Under the pieces are notes generated by a model. That model was not told the origin of the DNA. It did not search any database and was given only the letters and a program-made list of their open reading frames with translations. From Rhodanobacter soli (lineage in GTDB: Bacteria > Pseudomonadota > Gammaproteobacteria > Xanthomonadales > Rhodanobacteraceae): 64,000 nt of DNA. The stretch spans positions 2,108,001 through 2,172,000 of the forward strand of contig NZ_JBEPSD010000001.1 of assembly GCF_040548735.1 (NCBI RefSeq), given 5' to 3'. This document shows positions 54,219-63,260 of this stretch, piece after piece (position 1 is the stretch's first letter; the number at the start of each line of letters is the position of its first letter). Position numbers and translations under genes: made by a program.

Positions 54219-55412
54219 ATGCCCTCCCGCCTCCCCGAACCCAGCGCCGACGAGCGCGTCCATTCCGACCGCCTGCTGCAGCTGCTGCGCGAACAGATCG
54301 CCTCGCATGGGCCGATGCCGTTCTCGCAGTACATGGAGCGCTGCCTGTACGCGCCGGGGCTGGGCTACTACAGCGCCGGCCGCACCAAGTTCGGCGCGGC
54401 CGGCGACTTCGTCACCGCGCCGGAGCTGGGCGGCCTGTTCGCCGGCTGCGTGGTCAACGCGGTGCAGCCGGTGCTGGCGATGCTCGGCGGCGAGGCGGAC
54501 TTCCTCGAACTGGGCGGCGGCAGCGGCGCGTTCGCCGAGGCCGCACTGAAGGCGCTGGCCGCCAGCGGCACGCTGCCGCGGCGGTACCTGATCCTGGAAC
54601 CCAGCGCCGACCTGCGCGAGCGCCAGCGCGAACGCCTGCTGGCGCACCTGCCGGCCGAGCTCAACGCCCGCGTGCAATGGCTGGATCGCCCGCCCGAACA
54701 GGACTGGCGCGGCGTGCTGTTCGCCAACGAGGTGATCGACGCGCTGCCGGCCACGCGCTTCGCGATGCGCCAGGGCGAGGTCTGCGAGGAGCACGTCGCG
54801 CTCGATGGCGAAGGTCGCCTGATGCGCGTCGACCGCCCGGCCGATGCGCTGGTGTCCGCCGCCGTGCGTCATGTCGAGCGCGACCTCGGCGTCGACCTTG
54901 TCGATGGCTACCGCTCGGAAATCCTGCCGCAGCTGCCGTATTGGATCCAGGCGGTCGCCGGTTCGCTGCTCGCCGGGCTGATGCTGTTCATCGACTACGG
55001 CTACGTGCGCCGCGAGTACTACCTGCCCGAGCGCGACGACGGCACCTTGATGGCGCACTACCGCCACCACGCGCACAACGATCCGCTGTACCTGCCGGGC
55101 ATGAACGACCTCACCGCCTCGGTCGACTTCACCGCGCTGGCCGAGGCCGGCAACAGCGCCGGCTTCGGCGTGGCCGGCTACCTGCCGCAGGCGCAGTTCC
55201 TGATCGGCGCAGGGTTGCAGGACGTGTTCGAGCGCGAGCACGCGGCGATCGCCGACGAGCACGGCCGCTACCGGCTGGCGCAGCAGGCGAAGCGGCTGAT
55301 GCTGCCCGAGCAGATGGGCGAGCGTTTCCAGGCGATGCTGCTGGCGCGCGGCCTCGATGCGCTGCCGCTGCCGGCCGAGCTGCTCGCCGCCGACCAGGGC
55401 GGGCGGCTTTGA
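54219..55412 (+). CDS. SAM-dependent methyltransferase, MidA/NDUFAF7 family
   Basis: A 397-residue class I methyltransferase of the MidA family. The mitochondrial counterpart NDUFAF7 dimethylates an arginine of complex I subunit NDUFS2. Family landmarks: MPFSQYMERCLYAPGLGYYS, KFGAAGDFVTAPELGGLF, SAM motif I FLELGGGSGAFAEAAL, LFANEVIDALPATRF, and the later FIDYGYVRREYYLPER. The bacterial substrate is not established. The stop codon overlaps the TTG start of the VanZ-like gene. Confidence 0.93.
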   Translation: MPSRLPEPSADERVHSDRLLQLLREQIASHGPMPFSQYMERCLYAPGLGYYSAGRTKFGAAGDFVTAPELGGLFAGCVVNAVQPVLAMLGGEADFLELGGGSGAFAEAALKALAASGTLPRRYLILEPSADLRERQRERLLAHLPAELNARVQWLDRPPEQDWRGVLFANEVIDALPATRFAMRQGEVCEEHVALDGEGRLMRVDRPADALVSAAVRHVERDLGVDLVDGYRSEILPQLPYWIQAVAGSLLAGLMLFIDYGYVRREYYLPERDDGTLMAHYRHHAHNDPLYLPGMNDLTASVDFTALAEAGNSAGFGVAGYLPQAQFLIGAGLQDVFEREHAAIADEHGRYRLAQQAKRLMLPEQMGERFQAMLLARGLDALPLPAELLAADQGGRL

Positions 55413-55831
55413 CCGGGCGCGAAACGGTTCGGACGTCCGAACGGCTGCGCTGGCATCGCGCCTGGGTCGCGCTGGGCGGCGCGATCATGCTCTGGGTCTT
55501 GTGGATGGCGCTGAGTCCGGACCCCGGCATCGCGCTGGATTTCCCCTACGGCGACAAGCTGCTGCATGCCACCACCTTCACCTGCCTGATGGGCTGGTGG
55601 GGCAATGTCTATCGCGCGCGCCGCGCGCGTGGATGGGCCGCGCTGTGTTGCCTGGCGTTCGGCGTCTTCATCGAGTTCGCGCAGTGGCTGGACCCGCCGC
55701 GCGACGCCGATGCGCTGGACGTGCTCGCCGACGGCGCCGGTATCGTCATCGCGCTGCTGCTGCTGCGCACCTCGCTCGCCAGCGTGCTGGCGAGCGTGGA
55801 AGCGCGTTCAGTGCGTCGGCGCGGGGGCTGA
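55409..55831 (+). CDS. VanZ-like membrane protein
   Basis: A 140-residue membrane protein with the VanZ-like pattern. The first helix (VALGGAIMLWVLWMALSP) is followed by GDKLLHATTFTCLMGWWG with the conserved Asp-Lys...His, then FGVFIEFAQWLDPPRDADAL with Glu...Gln...Asp, and a last helix (GAGIVIALLLLRTSL). The only start near the expected N-terminus is a TTG overlapping the upstream stop (TTGA), which fits coupled translation. The last 24 bp overlap the end of the convergent phosphoglycerol-transferase gene. The function is unknown; VanZ proteins affect envelope drug sensitivity. Confidence 0.75.
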   Translation: MTGRETVRTSERLRWHRAWVALGGAIMLWVLWMALSPDPGIALDFPYGDKLLHATTFTCLMGWWGNVYRARRARGWAALCCLAFGVFIEFAQWLDPPRDADALDVLADGAGIVIALLLLRTSLASVLASVEARSVRRRGG

Positions 55832-58039
55832 GCCGGCCGTGGCCGGCAGCGCCGTCGAGCTGGCTGGTGCAGGTGCCGAGCTGGCCGGCGCGGGTGCCGC
55901 GGCGGGTTCCGCCGGCAACGGCTCCACCGGCGTCGCATCGGCCGGACGACGTGCCAGCTGGCCGCGCTTGAACAGCTCGCTGGCGACCTGGTAGTAGGCC
56001 ACCGCCTGGTCGATCTGCTCTTCGTTCTGCGGCACCAGCGGAACCGCGTCGCCGCTGGCGTAGTCCGGCTTCATCTGCTCCAGCTTGCGCTGCGGCTCCA
56101 GCACGGTGAGCACGTCGTCGTGTAGGTAACCGAGCTTCTCGTAGGTGGCCGGGAAGGCGCGCTCGCGGCCGGGTTCCAACTGGAACAGGTCGTAGCCGAA
56201 GAAGCGCGAGCGGTAGCTGAAATTGAGCAGGCCGAGCAGGGTCGGCGCGATGTCGACCTGGCCCATCAGGCGGTCCACGCGCTGCGGCTGGATGTGCTTC
56301 GGCGCGTAGATCCACAGCGGCACGTGGTAGCGGTTCACCGGCACGCTGGTCTTGCCCGCGCTGGAGGCGCAGTGGTCGGCGGTGATCACGAACACGGTGT
56401 CGTCGAAATACGACTTCTCCCGCGCGCGCCTGATGAAATCGCCGATCGACCAGTCGGTATATGCCACCGCGCCCTGGCGGGTGCCGTTGGCCTGCTTCAC
56501 GCGGCCTTCCGGGAAAGTGAACGGCCGGTGGTTGGAGGTGGTCATGATGTGCAGGAAAAAGGGTTTTCCTTCGGCGTGGATCTGGTCCATCTGGCCCAGC
56601 GCCAGCGTGTACAGGTCCTCGTCGGCCACGCCCCACACGTTTTCGCTGTGGATCGTGGCGGTCTTCGGGATGTCGCGCCGGTCGACCGCACGATAGCCGT
56701 TGTGGCTGAAGAAATAGTTCATGTTGTCGAACTCGCCGTAGCCGCCGTAGACGAAGTCCGACTGGTAGCCGCGGTCGTTGAAGATGCCGGCCAGCGAGAA
56801 CAGGTTCTCGTTGTTGTGCTCCTTCAGCAGCGAGTCGCCGGGCGTGGGCGGCACCGACAGCGACAGCGCTTCCAGCCCGCGCACGGTGCGCGTGCCGTTC
56901 GCGTACAGGTTGTCGAAGAACAGGCTCTGGCCGACCAGCGAATCGAGGTACGGCGTGATGTGGTCCGGGTTGCCGAACGTGCCCAGGTAGTCGCCGGACA
57001 GGCTCTCCACGCTGATCAGCACCACGTTGAGCCGCTTCTCCGGACCGACCCGGCGGATCGCGCGGGTGAGGTCGTGCGGGTCGTCGCTGAGGTAGGTCGC
57101 GTCCGGCGTCTTCAGCATCGCGCGCACACGGCGGAACGCCTCGTCGTCCGGCAGCGTGCGGTAGAACTTCGCGTAGTCGAGGTGGCTGCTGCGGAACGCG
57201 TTGAAGAACTGGTAGATGCCATTGCCGGCCAGCTCGTTGACGTAGTTGTTGCCGGTGCGGTCCTTCATGCCGCCATTCACCGCGGCGACCGAAATGACCG
57301 TCAGCACCAGCCACAGCAGCGCCACCTTGCCGCGCTGCCAGAAGCGGCTGCCGTCGTCGCGCACGCGCAGGGCGCGCCGGCCGAGCGCGAACAGCACCAG
57401 CGCGACCACCGCCAGCAGGGCCAGCCAGCGGCCGATCGGATAGGACTCGCGGATATTGCCGATCACCTCGTTGGTGTAGACGAGGTAGTCCACCGCGATG
57501 AAGTTGAAGCGCACGCTGAACTCGTTCCAGAACACCAGCTCGGACGCCGCCACGAACAGCAGTCCGTACAGCAGCACCAGCGCCAGCCCGTACAGCACCC
57601 ACTGGCCGGTGCGCGAGACATAGGCGAAGCCCGGCAGCGGCAGCGCCAGCAGGAACAGCAGCACCAGCGGCCAGGTCATGCCCAGGTGGGCGCGGTAGTG
57701 CAGGTACAGCACGCCCAGGCACAGCGCGTACAGCAGCGCCAGCGCGATCACGTAGAGCAGCCACTGGCCCAGCCCGGACACCGCGGCGCGCCGCGTCGGC
57801 ACCAGCCACAGGAACAGCACCAGCGGCCACGCCACGTAGATGTAGGTGACCAGGTCGTAGCCCAGCCCCACGCCGAACGCGTACAGCAGGTTCAGCGGCG
57901 TGTGCGGCACCTCGCCGCCGGACATCACCAGCAGCACCACGCGGGTGGCGAACGAGATCGCCAGGTAGGTGATCGCCAGCCACAGCAGCGGACGGAACCG
58001 CTGGCGCAGGGGAGAGGTCGGGGTGAATGCGCTCGACAC
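55808..58039 (-). CDS. LtaS/MdoB-type phosphoglycerol transferase (sulfatase fold)
   Basis: A 743-residue membrane enzyme. A cluster of hydrophobic N-terminal helices (about 20-235) is followed by an extracytoplasmic sulfatase-fold domain. LNVVLISVESLSGDYLG binds the metal, NGTRTVRGLEALSLS carries the candidate nucleophile Thr383/Thr385, and FVITADHCASSAGK holds the Asp-His metal ligands. The class adds phosphoglycerol from phosphatidylglycerol to glycans. In Gram-negatives osmoregulated periplasmic glucan is the best-known acceptor. The GTG at 58039 has GGAG 7 bases upstream; a TTG at 58054 has none. The last 60 residues are a Pro/Ala/Ser-rich tail. Its end overlaps the VanZ-like gene by 24 bp. 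Confidence 0.88.
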   Translation of the reverse strand: MSSAFTPTSPLRQRFRPLLWLAITYLAISFATRVVLLVMSGGEVPHTPLNLLYAFGVGLGYDLVTYIYVAWPLVLFLWLVPTRRAAVSGLGQWLLYVIALALLYALCLGVLYLHYRAHLGMTWPLVLLFLLALPLPGFAYVSRTGQWVLYGLALVLLYGLLFVAASELVFWNEFSVRFNFIAVDYLVYTNEVIGNIRESYPIGRWLALLAVVALVLFALGRRALRVRDDGSRFWQRGKVALLWLVLTVISVAAVNGGMKDRTGNNYVNELAGNGIYQFFNAFRSSHLDYAKFYRTLPDDEAFRRVRAMLKTPDATYLSDDPHDLTRAIRRVGPEKRLNVVLISVESLSGDYLGTFGNPDHITPYLDSLVGQSLFFDNLYANGTRTVRGLEALSLSVPPTPGDSLLKEHNNENLFSLAGIFNDRGYQSDFVYGGYGEFDNMNYFFSHNGYRAVDRRDIPKTATIHSENVWGVADEDLYTLALGQMDQIHAEGKPFFLHIMTTSNHRPFTFPEGRVKQANGTRQGAVAYTDWSIGDFIRRAREKSYFDDTVFVITADHCASSAGKTSVPVNRYHVPLWIYAPKHIQPQRVDRLMGQVDIAPTLLGLLNFSYRSRFFGYDLFQLEPGRERAFPATYEKLGYLHDDVLTVLEPQRKLEQMKPDYASGDAVPLVPQNEEQIDQAVAYYQVASELFKRGQLARRPADATPVEPLPAEPAAAPAPASSAPAPASSTALPATAGSAPAPTH

Positions 58040-58108
58040 GGGCAACTCCAGCAAGAAGTGATCGGATGCCCGCGACGGGCGGCGGTCATCCGGGCTTTAT
58101 ACCGCGGA

Positions 58109-59344
58109 TCAGCTTGGCGAAGGATTAGTTTTCAAAGCGGCGATGGCGTGCACCCGCGCCGTTTCCATCGCCTGGCCGATCGCCGGGCCGGCCAGGCCAC
58201 GGGCGACGAAGTCGGCGGACTCGACCGCGGCGGCGGCGGCGCGTGCCGCGCGCAGGTAATCCGCCTGCGGATAAGCGTCGTGCTCGTGGCCGCGCCGGCC
58301 GCGCTTGTCCGCCTCGCAGGCCGCGAGGAAAAGCTCCAGCCGCGCCGGCCGGCGCAAGGCATCCAGTGCGCCCAGCAGCTTCAGCACGGTGGCCGGCTTC
58401 AGCTCGAACGCGCGGTGTGCGTTCAGGTGCTCGCGGCAGACCAGTTCGGCCAGCGCCGCGTGTTCGGTCGGCACCTTCAGCCGCGCCGCCAGCGCGCGCA
58501 ATGGCGCTACCCCGCGATGCTCGTGACCCACGTGACGCGGCAATTCATCGGCGGGAGTCAGCGCCTTGCCGAGGTCGTGGGTCAGTGCGCAGAAGCCCAC
58601 CACGTCGTTGCCCGGCGCCAGCTGCGCCGCTGCGTCCAGCACCATTTCCACGTGCACGCCGGTGTCGATCTCCGGGTGGAACTCCGCGCGCTGCGGCACG
58701 CCGTACAGCGCGTCGATTTCGGGAAACAGCACGGCCAGCGCGCCGCACTCGCGCAGCACGCGCAGGAAGGCCGACGGCTGCGGCTCGGCCAGCGCCTTGC
58801 GCGTTTCCGCCCACACGCGTTCCGGCACCAGGTGGTCGACCTCGCCGTCGGCCACCATCCGCCGCATCAGCGCCATCGTCTCGTCGGCCACCGTGAAACC
58901 CAGCGGCGCGAAGCGCGCGGCGAAGCGCGCCACCCGCAGCACCCGCACCGGGTCCTCGACGAACGCCGGCGATACGTGGCGCAACACGCGCGCCTCGATA
59001 TCGCGCACGCCGCCGAACGGGTCGGTCAGCGCGCCGTGCTCGTCCTCGGCGATGGCGTTGATGGTGAGGTCGCGGCGGGCCAGGTCCTGCTCCAGCGTGA
59101 TCGTCGGATCGGCCTGGAACACGAAGCCGTGGTAGCCGCGCCCGCTCTTGCGCTCGGTGCGCGCCAGCGCGTACTCCTCGCCGGTCGCGGGGTGCAGGAA
59201 CACCGGGAAATCCTTGCCCACCGGCTTGTAGCCCTGCGCCAGCAGCTCCTCCGGCAACGCGCCGACCACCACGTGGTCGTGGTCGACCACCGGGCGGTTC
59301 AACAGTTTGTCGCGGACCGCGCCGCCGACCAGATAGATGTGCAT
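58109..59344 (-). CDS. cca: CCA tRNA nucleotidyltransferase (multifunctional, with HD domain)
   Basis: A 411-residue enzyme that adds or repairs the 3' CCA of tRNAs. [17 protein letters not shown] opens the head domain. The catalytic acidic pair is in [11 protein letters not shown], and the neck has [15 protein letters not shown] and [18 protein letters not shown]-terminal HD phosphohydrolase domain is recognisable ([28 protein letters not shown]), as in E. coli Cca. The ATG at 59344 gives the standard start. It lies 69 bp upstream of the phosphoglycerol transferase and is transcribed in the same direction. Confidence 0.96.
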   Translation of the reverse strand: MHIYLVGGAVRDKLLNRPVVDHDHVVVGALPEELLAQGYKPVGKDFPVFLHPATGEEYALARTERKSGRGYHGFVFQADPTITLEQDLARRDLTINAIAEDEHGALTDPFGGVRDIEARVLRHVSPAFVEDPVRVLRVARFAARFAPLGFTVADETMALMRRMVADGEVDHLVPERVWAETRKALAEPQPSAFLRVLRECGALAVLFPEIDALYGVPQRAEFHPEIDTGVHVEMVLDAAAQLAPGNDVVGFCALTHDLGKALTPADELPRHVGHEHRGVAPLRALAARLKVPTEHAALAELVCREHLNAHRAFELKPATVLKLLGALDALRRPARLELFLAACEADKRGRRGHEHDAYPQADYLRAARAAAAAVESADFVARGLAGPAIGQAMETARVHAIAALKTNPSPS

Positions 59345-59388
59345 GCGGGGATTCTGCCACGCGGTTGCCACCATTTCGTCACCGAGGT

Positions 59389-59775
59389 CTACCGCATCCC
59401 GGAATCGCAGACGATGGCCACGCGGGCGATCTGGTTGGCATGGACCGTGGCTTCGACCGCTTCGCAACGCGGCCACGCGGCGTTCCGGACATCCACCCGG
59501 ACCTCGTACGTGCCGGCCGGCACGACCAGCGTGAACTGTCCCTGTTCGTCGGTAGTCGCGCGCGCCACGACGCTTCCGCGGGCGTCGCGCAGCTGCACCG
59601 CCGCTCCTCGATAGGGGGCCGCGCCCGGCTCGCCGGCCCGCTGCGGCCCGGGGCCGGCGGGCGACATGCGCACCGTCCCGCTCACTCCGGTGACAGGGCT
59701 CGCGCCCATGCAGGCCCAGGCCAGCACGGCGAGCGCCCCGCGGCCCAGTACGCATGCGCGGATTTCGTGTCCCAT
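59389..59775 (-). CDS. small exported protein with carboxypeptidase-regulatory-like domain
   Basis: A 128-residue protein. The N-terminal hydrophobic stretch [13 protein letters not shown] looks like a signal peptide or weak lipobox (Cys after Ala). The remainder resembles a carboxypeptidase-regulatory-like (Ig/transthyretin-like) domain: [39 protein letters not shown]. Such domains often act in carbohydrate or protein binding. GGAG lies 10 bases before the ATG. It follows the TPR-sulfotransferase gene in the same direction after 43 bp, so the two may share a transcript; I infer no function. Confidence 0.65.
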   Translation of the reverse strand: MGHEIRACVLGRGALAVLAWACMGASPVTGVSGTVRMSPAGPGPQRAGEPGAAPYRGAAVQLRDARGSVVARATTDEQGQFTLVVPAGTYEVRVDVRNAAWPRCEAVEATVHANQIARVAIVCDSGMR

Positions 59776-59818
59776 GAGCTCGACTCCGGCCGGTTCGACT
59801 CGACTTCCTTCCTCCCTT

Positions 59819-61432
59819 TTACCTTTCCCCTTCACCGATTGCGCGGAGCCTCGCGCGCAGCGGATCGAGCTTTTCGCCGTAGCGCGCGCTGCGCGCGGTA
59901 TCCCGCCGCAAAGGTTGTCGAACCTGGGCCGCGCTGATGGTGAGCACGGGGCGGGACGACTGATGGAAGGCAAGGCAGGCGGGATCGAATGGAAGCCCGC
60001 AGAAGCTCAGCAGACGACGGATCTGCGCCTCGGGGTCGGTTTGCAGTGCTTCGTACTCGTGATCGAAGTACTGCTGCGGGAATCGCTGCCGCCAGAGCCT
60101 GCTCAAGCGCGCATAGCCGGCGTAGTAATCCGCAATGTCGTCCAGGTCGTAGCTGTAGTGGACGGACTGGTTGCCGAACAGCTGGCGATACCAGGCGAAA
60201 CAGGTTTCCAACGGATCCCGGCGTGAATTCACCACGTGGGCGCCCGGCAACATCGCCAGTGCGGCGCCCACGAACGCCCAGTTGTCCACGTTCTTGTCGG
60301 TGAAACGCAGGTGATGCTGCTGCCAGCGTCGGGTGCGGGTCAGGTATTCGTTACCCAGCCGTTGCCAGTCCTGGGCGGTTGCCGCCGGGACCCATTGCGG
60401 AAATGGCTGTCCGCGACGGGCGGATTCCTCGTTGAGGAGTTGCGGCAGAGTCAGGATTTCATCGGCACCCTCGACCTGCGGATGCGAGGCGAGAATCTGC
60501 TCGGTCAGCGTGGAACCGGAACGCGGCAGGCACACGACGAAGATGACCTCCTTGCCCAGGGTGGCGTCCAGCGGTGCGGGCAAGGGATGCGCGAAGGCCT
60601 TCGCGATGGCGTCCACGCGGGCGTGTTCCTCGTGGCGATCCCAGTAGAGGTTGCGTCGCTTCAGGGCATTGGCTTCGCTCAGGACATCGAACGCCGCCGC
60701 ATAGTCGCCCTGGTCCTCCATCGCCTGGGCGAGGGTGAATCCGAGCAGCAGGCGCGAGTCGTCCGATATGTCGGGCCGGCCAAGCTCGCTTTGCAGCTGC
60801 ATGATGTCGTTCTTGCTGAAGGGTTCGACCTTCAAGTTGGCCAGGGCAAACCATGCTGTCGCGCAGTCGGGTCGTTGCCGCAAGGTCTCGCGGTTCATCG
60901 CCACGGCAGCGGACGTGTCACCCAGGCTGGACAGTACGGTCGCCAGGGCATTGCGTGCCGGGATATAGCCCGGCTCCATGGTCACCGCCCGCTGCAGGGC
61001 AGCGCGCGCCGCTTCCAGGCGGGCGGAAAACTGGAGCCCCTTGCCGTAGTTGAACCAGGTCGAGGCCGACGCGGGAGCCAGCTCGCAGGCGCGTTGCAGG
61101 TATGCCAGGCCCGCATCGGTCTCGCCGGTTTCGATCAGGGCGCTGCCAAGATTCATGTTGAGCGTGGAATCGTCCGGGCAGGTGGCGAGCGCGCGTTGCA
61201 GATGGTCGATGGCTTTTGGCTGGTTGTTGCCCATCAGGGCGGCGATCCCCATCAGTCGGTGGGCTTCCGTGCAGTCCGGCGCCAGCGCCAGCGCCTTGGC
61301 CAGCAACGGTTCGGCGAACTCAACCTGGCCGCGGCCCAGTGCCCTGCTCGCTTCCGCGAGCAGTTGGGCGGTTGCCGGTGGCAGGTCGACGGCGTGTCTT
61401 TGCATGGGTGGAAGGGCTGGGCCTGTTGTCAT
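59819..61432 (-). CDS. TPR-sulfotransferase fusion, catalytically intact
   Basis: A 537-residue protein. Tetratricopeptide repeats (about 35-205) lead to a sulfotransferase domain (about 290-510). The domain has the 5'-phosphosulfate loop CLPRSGSTLTEQIL (Arg304, Ser305, Ser307, Thr308) and the 3'-phosphate motif NSRRDPLETCFAWYRQLF; DKNVDNW is also present. This layout is that of PAPS-dependent sulfotransferases with a TPR front, a common family in Proteobacteria whose acceptors are unknown. The start is taken at the ATG 61432 (AGGAA 10 bases upstream) although a TTG at 61438 is possible. It is head to head with a degenerate paralogue at 61659. Confidence 0.9.
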   Translation of the reverse strand: MTTGPALPPMQRHAVDLPPATAQLLAEASRALGRGQVEFAEPLLAKALALAPDCTEAHRLMGIAALMGNNQPKAIDHLQRALATCPDDSTLNMNLGSALIETGETDAGLAYLQRACELAPASASTWFNYGKGLQFSARLEAARAALQRAVTMEPGYIPARNALATVLSSLGDTSAAVAMNRETLRQRPDCATAWFALANLKVEPFSKNDIMQLQSELGRPDISDDSRLLLGFTLAQAMEDQGDYAAAFDVLSEANALKRRNLYWDRHEEHARVDAIAKAFAHPLPAPLDATLGKEVIFVVCLPRSGSTLTEQILASHPQVEGADEILTLPQLLNEESARRGQPFPQWVPAATAQDWQRLGNEYLTRTRRWQQHHLRFTDKNVDNWAFVGAALAMLPGAHVVNSRRDPLETCFAWYRQLFGNQSVHYSYDLDDIADYYAGYARLSRLWRQRFPQQYFDHEYEALQTDPEAQIRRLLSFCGLPFDPACLAFHQSSRPVLTISAAQVRQPLRRDTARSARYGEKLDPLRARLRAIGEGER

Positions 61433-61658
61433 GATCAACGGTTCCTGGACGAACGAAGAATAGTGACAAAAGTGGCCGCCATTTCATCGCCGGGATTAGC
61501 GGAGTCACATTCGCTTTCTCGACCGATGCGCTGATGCGTTCGTTTCCCAGGGCGCGAACATGACGCACAGGCTGTCCGAGAAACAAGGGCGGCGCTTCCT
61601 GGCGCCGATCCCCTCGCGTAAGCTGGCAAGCTGTAACAGGGGCAAACCGGGATCCGAG

Positions 61659-63248
61659 ATGGGGGCAAGCCAGATTCATCCGCTGCTGCGGGACCGTGCC
61701 GCGGGTCTGTCGCCGGAGGCGGTGCGCTTGCTCGACGAGGCCAGCGGTGCGATGGCCGACGGCGAACTGGTTCGTGCCGAGGCGGCACTGGCCGCGGTGC
61801 TGGCGCTGGCGCCCGATGCCGTGGAAGCGCTGCGCCTCTCCGGCCAGCTGCAGCAGTTGCGCGGGAATTATGCGCAGGCGGTGGCGATCCTGCGCCGGGC
61901 GTTGGCGAAGGATCCGCGCGACGCCCTGGCGCACATCAGCCTGGGCGTTGCGCTGCAGTCCCAGGGCGAGAACGAGGCGGCCTTGTCGGCGCTGCAGCGG
62001 GCTTGCGAACTGGCGCCCGACTTCGCGCCGGCGTGGTTCAACCTGGGCCGGATGTTCCAGTTGCAGGGCCGGCCGGCCGGAGCAATCACCGCACTGCACC
62101 GCGCGCTCGATATCGATCCGGACCATCTCGCGGCGCGGCTGGTGCTGGCCTCGGCGCAGACCGGCCTCGGCGCCGAGGCCCCGGCGGCCGCGAACTATCG
62201 CGAGGTGCTGCGGCGACAGTCCGGTCATCCGGAAGCCTGGAGCGGCCTGGCCGGGCTGGACACCGAACGCTTCGGCAAGGACGACGTGGCCCAGCTGCAG
62301 CGTGCCTTGCAGATGCCGCAGCCGGCGCCGCTGGCGCGCATCCGGCTCGGCTTCGCGCTGGCGCGTGCGCTGGAAGACCAGGCCGACTATCACGCGGCCT
62401 TCCGCGCCCTGCGCAAGGCCAACGCATGGCGGCGCCGGCAGCTGAACTGGAACGCGGCGGGCATGCGGGCACGCGCCGATGCCATGCTCGCGGCATTCGC
62501 CGAGCCGTTGGCCGGTGCCGCGGATGCCGCGTTGGGCGAGCAGGTGATCTTCCTCATGGCGCTGCCGCACGCCGGTGTCGGCTTGACCCGGCAGATTCTT
62601 GCCGCGCACCCGTACGTGGGCGGCGTCGACGAGTCGCCCGACCTGCAGCGGGTGATCGGCGACGAATCGGCCCGGCGCGGACAGCCGCTGTTGCAGTGGG
62701 TTGGCTCGGCCACGCCGGCGGACTGGGCGCGCCTGGGCCAGGACTACCTGGCGCGGACCGGGCATTGGCGCCGCGGCCTGCCGCGCTTCATCGACGCGAA
62801 CCGGTTGAACTGGCGCGTGGTGGGCGTGGCGCTGGCGATGCTGCCCGGCGCACGGGTGGTGCATTGCCGGCGCGACGCCCTGGAAACCTGTTTCGCCTGT
62901 TACCGCCAGCTGTTCGCCAGCGGCCACGACTTCAGCTACGACCTGGACGACATCGCCAGCTACTGGCGCGACCACGAGCGGCTCGGCCGGCATTGGCAGC
63001 GGCTGTTCCCGCAGCGTTTCCTCGAACACGACTACGAGGCCTTGCTGGCCGATCCCGAAACCCAGGTGCGCCGACTGCTGGCGTTCTGCGGGCTTGAAGT
63101 CGACCCGGCCTGCCTGGGATTCCAGCACGAACCGACGCAGGCGCGCACGGCACTGCGCACGCGCCAGCCCTGGCTGCGCGAGCCGGCGCTGGCCGCGCGC
63201 TACGGCGCCGAGCTGGATCGCTTGCGGCTGCTGTTGGGCGTGCGCTGA
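61659..63248 (+). CDS. TPR-sulfotransferase paralogue with degenerate PAPS loop
   Basis: A 529-residue protein of the same architecture as its neighbour: TPR units (about 20-190), then a sulfotransferase-like domain. The 5'-phosphosulfate loop reads ALPHAGVGLTRQIL; positions 304, 305, 307 and 308 are His, Ala, Val and Gly where the sister has Arg, Ser, Ser and Thr. DKN has become DAN. The 3'-phosphate motif HCRRDALETCFACYRQLF and the YEALLADPE...RRLLAFCGL end are kept. It is therefore probably not an active sulfotransferase. The ATG at 61659 has GGGATCCGAG before it; an upstream frame from 61560 is less likely. It may have a structural or regulatory role. Confidence 0.88.
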   Translation: MGASQIHPLLRDRAAGLSPEAVRLLDEASGAMADGELVRAEAALAAVLALAPDAVEALRLSGQLQQLRGNYAQAVAILRRALAKDPRDALAHISLGVALQSQGENEAALSALQRACELAPDFAPAWFNLGRMFQLQGRPAGAITALHRALDIDPDHLAARLVLASAQTGLGAEAPAAANYREVLRRQSGHPEAWSGLAGLDTERFGKDDVAQLQRALQMPQPAPLARIRLGFALARALEDQADYHAAFRALRKANAWRRRQLNWNAAGMRARADAMLAAFAEPLAGAADAALGEQVIFLMALPHAGVGLTRQILAAHPYVGGVDESPDLQRVIGDESARRGQPLLQWVGSATPADWARLGQDYLARTGHWRRGLPRFIDANRLNWRVVGVALAMLPGARVVHCRRDALETCFACYRQLFASGHDFSYDLDDIASYWRDHERLGRHWQRLFPQRFLEHDYEALLADPETQVRRLLAFCGLEVDPACLGFQHEPTQARTALRTRQPWLREPALAARYGAELDRLRLLLGVR

Positions 63249-63260
63249 TCCGCGCGGTGC

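Noticed and set aside
56294..59614. 1106-codon open frame opposite the phosphoglycerol transferase and cca
   Set aside because: Val/Arg/His-rich translation across two clear genes and their spacer; no domain.
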